Part shown: in pieces, positions 62,641-64,000 of the stretch
How the letters are laid out: the number at the start of each line of letters is the position of its first letter
Numbering within the stretch: position 1 is the first letter of the stretch
Assembly: GCF_011764585.1 (NCBI RefSeq)
Contig: NZ_AP022853.1
Coordinates: 1,905,501 to 1,969,500, forward strand
DNA from: Sulfurimicrobium lacus
GTDB taxonomy: Bacteria; Pseudomonadota; Gammaproteobacteria; Burkholderiales; Sulfuricellaceae
Direction of reading: 5' to 3'
DNA length: 64,000 nt
Program-made: the position numbers and the translations under genes
The notes under the pieces: generated by a model
What the model saw: the letters and a program-made list of their open reading frames with translations, nothing else
Told to the model about the DNA's origin: nothing
Database searches by the model: none

Positions 62641-62816
62641 GATGTTTCTCCTTCGGTTTTGAAAAATTTCGGGTACTTCGTTTTAACTGCTCTGGTTGCG
62701 GCTTCCAGCGCTTTGCTGCGTTCGAAGCTGTCGCCGCGGGGGGAACCGGGGTCTACGGCCGCCGCGGCTTGCAGCTTGCGCACCGCGTCGGGCGGGAGGA
62801 TGGCGGCCGGGTTCAT
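62637..62816 (-). CDS. 59-residue hypothetical phage protein
   Basis: ATG 62816 overlaps the DUF2800 stop and its own TGA overlaps the DUF2815 ATG. The sequence MNPAAILPPDAVRKLQAAA...SFERSKALEAATRAVKTKYPKFF is helical and basic. The longer frame to 63080 is a shadow of DUF2800. Family not recognised. Confidence 0.65.
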   Translation of the reverse strand: MNPAAILPPDAVRKLQAAAAVDPGSPRGDSFERSKALEAATRAVKTKYPKFFKTEGETS

Positions 62817-64000
62817 ACCAGATCGTCCGCTGTCTCTATCACCTCGAACTCGTCCTCCACTGGCTTGATCTCCAGTGGGGGGCGCTTGTCGGCGATGGGG
62901 GCCACGCTGGGCTTGCCTTCGCTTTGCCCGATGAGGGGCATCACGCGGTTCCAGCGCTTGGGACTGTCGGCCAGCAGCTTCTCGGCGGTGGTTGGCGAGA
63001 TCAGGGACAAGTCGTACATCTGCTCCTGCTTCAGGCGCATGGACTTGAACATGTCCTCGACGGCGGTGGCGTCCAGCCACTTGCGCGCGCCCTTGCGGCC
63101 CTGTACCAGCTTGTACCCCGCAACGGGGTTGCCCTTGAGCAGTTCACCCTCGGCCTTGGCGCGGATCGCCTTGCACCAGTCCTCGATCAGATCCACGGCG
63201 TCCAGCTTCGCGCCGAGTGCGTCGGGGTTGCTGGGTACGTGCGCTTCGATGATGGCTTCCTGCTCTACCTTGTCCGCCGTGGTGAGGTCGGTGAACTCGG
63301 CCTCGATGGTGTCCTGCACGTAGGCGGTCAGCTTCGGGCAGGTTGCCTTTGCCTTACACCACTTGCAGGTTGATTCGCCGGGGGTGAGATACGAATGCTC
63401 GTGGCCGATCCAGTTACTGCGGAACTCCAATGCGGTGAGCGCATCGGTGGCGCGCTTGCTTGCGATCTCACCCCAGGCCAGCAACTCGCTCACCGGCATG
63501 GACCACTCGCTGGGGATGCTGCTGACGCGCGGCTGGACGATGACGAGGCGCACGGTGTCAAAGTCGCCCATCAAGCCGTAGCGCTCCAGTGCACCCAGGG
63601 CGTAGAGCTTGAGTTGCGGGTTGTCTTCCGCGCTCACCTCGACGCCGCGGCCATACTTGAGATCGATCAGCGTGATCTCGTCGTCGCGCAGCACCACCGC
63701 GTCGGCGGTTCCTTCGGCGTCTTCCTCGCCGGTGATGTGGCTGATGGCTAGCGACTGCTCCACCAGCAACTCGCCGCCCTGCGCAAAGTCGCGGACGTGC
63801 TGCACGTAGTTGTTGACGTAGCCGGCCATGTCGGCGTCGATGGTGAATGCGGTGGATGCAGGCATGTTGTCGAAGCCCCACACGGCGCCGCCTTTGGGGA
63901 CGATGGCGATCTTCTTGCCGATGAAGCTGGCCGGATGTTCGCCACTGGTCAGGCAGTGCTCGCCCAGGAAGTGCGCTGCGGTTCCCTCGTCGGCGTAGGC
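62813..64000 (-). CDS. DUF2800 family nuclease-like protein (5' end cut by window)
   Basis: The frame is open through 64000, giving at least 395 residues. The core ITLIDLKYGRGVEV is the E/D-x-K part of a PD-(D/E)XK fold, and CKWCKAKATCP resembles the C-terminal cysteine cluster of Cas4/AddB-like exonucleases. DUF2800 proteins occur in phage recombination/replication modules next to DUF2815. The N-terminus, including the start, is missing. Confidence 0.85.
   Translation of the reverse strand, partial: AYADEGTAAHFLGEHCLTSGEHPASFIGKKIAIVPKGGAVWGFDNMPASTAFTIDADMAGYVNNYVQHVRDFAQGGELLVEQSLAISHITGEEDAEGTADAVVLRDDEITLIDLKYGRGVEVSAEDNPQLKLYALGALERYGLMGDFDTVRLVIVQPRVSSIPSEWSMPVSELLAWGEIASKRATDALTALEFRSNWIGHEHSYLTPGESTCKWCKAKATCPKLTAYVQDTIEAEFTDLTTADKVEQEAIIEAHVPSNPDALGAKLDAVDLIEDWCKAIRAKAEGELLKGNPVAGYKLVQGRKGARKWLDATAVEDMFKSMRLKQEQMYDLSLISPTTAEKLLADSPKRWNRVMPLIGQSEGKPSVAPIADKRPPLEIKPVEDEFEVIETADDLV

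Larger units (their letters stand above)
54516..64000. mobile_element. Prophage, left part
   Basis: An integrase gene beside tRNA-Cys is followed by at least sixteen minus-strand genes with phage-typical products: DUF2800, DUF2815, DNA polymerase A, dCMP deaminase, VRR-NUC, cytosine methyltransferase, SNF2 helicase and DUF3310. No structural genes are seen, so only the early/replication region is present; the right end and the second attachment site lie beyond 64000. A replication module of this type is known from temperate podoviruses, but I have not compared sequences. Confidence 0.9.

Noticed and set aside
62696-63373. Plus-strand frames across the DUF2800 gene
   Set aside because: Antisense shadows; DUF2800 has its nuclease motif and couples with its neighbours.

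Overview
The window is a chromosomal segment of a GC-rich betaproteobacterium. The gene order tig-clpP-clpX-lon-hupB-ppiD, nadB divergent from rpoE-rseABC-mucD, and recO-pdxJ-acpS-nagZ all point there. The glycogen, DsrE-like and small arginine-rich genes suggest a Nitrosomonadales-type lineage (Sulfuricellaceae or Gallionellaceae-like), but the genus is inferred, not shown. About 54 kb is ordinary core genome; the last 9.5 kb is the left part of a prophage.

Layout. 1-8911: ribosomal S6 (partial), then the protein quality-control block (trigger factor, ClpP, ClpX, Lon, HU, two tRNAs, PpiD). 8950-16898: a heptamer minisatellite, DUF1015, mfd, a YgfX-like membrane protein, ygfZ and nadB. 17098-23741: the sigma-E envelope-stress operon (rpoE, rseA, rseB, rseC, mucD), followed by a P2-type cation ATPase. 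23731-26957: rsgA, a cytochrome c, an M48 protease and orn. 27013-35883: glycogen and pentose-phosphate genes (glgP, glgA, gnd, zwf) with a hemerythrin, a DsrE-like protein and a double-receiver regulator. 39553-53578: MscS-like channel, fluC, DUF190, TauE/SafE, sucCD, several small unknown proteins, recO, pdxJ, acpS, nagZ, a type-5 uracil-DNA glycosylase, a tautomerase and uvrC; then pgsA and two tRNAs.

The accessory parts are the most interesting. (1) 36013-39477 reads as an array of promoterless gene cassettes separated by six attC-like sites, with an attI-like simple site at its head and no integrase nearby, i.e. a CALIN-type integron remnant. It carries a PD-(D/E)XK-type DUF1780 protein, an unknown partner gene, small membrane and secreted proteins, and an IS1182-type scar. 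(2) 29581-29841 is a 261-bp element in which a perfect 22-bp outer inverted repeat encloses two long hairpins of about 100 nt each, a three-way-junction architecture between convergent genes. (3) 48585-48704 is a nested hairpin, rich in G-U pairs, upstream of pdxJ. (4) Heptamer repeats (CCCCTCA) form a G-quadruplex-prone array at 8950-9019, and the same unit appears in frame inside mfd.

The prophage begins beside tRNA-Cys with an integrase on the plus strand. An opposing early operon of tightly overlapping genes follows: DUF2800 nuclease, DUF2815 single-strand-binding-like protein, family-A DNA polymerase, dCMP deaminase, VRR-NUC, cytosine methyltransferase, SNF2 helicase and DUF3310. The methyltransferase gene appears to carry a second, protein-like reading frame with its own Shine-Dalgarno sequence. 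The right end of the prophage lies outside the window.
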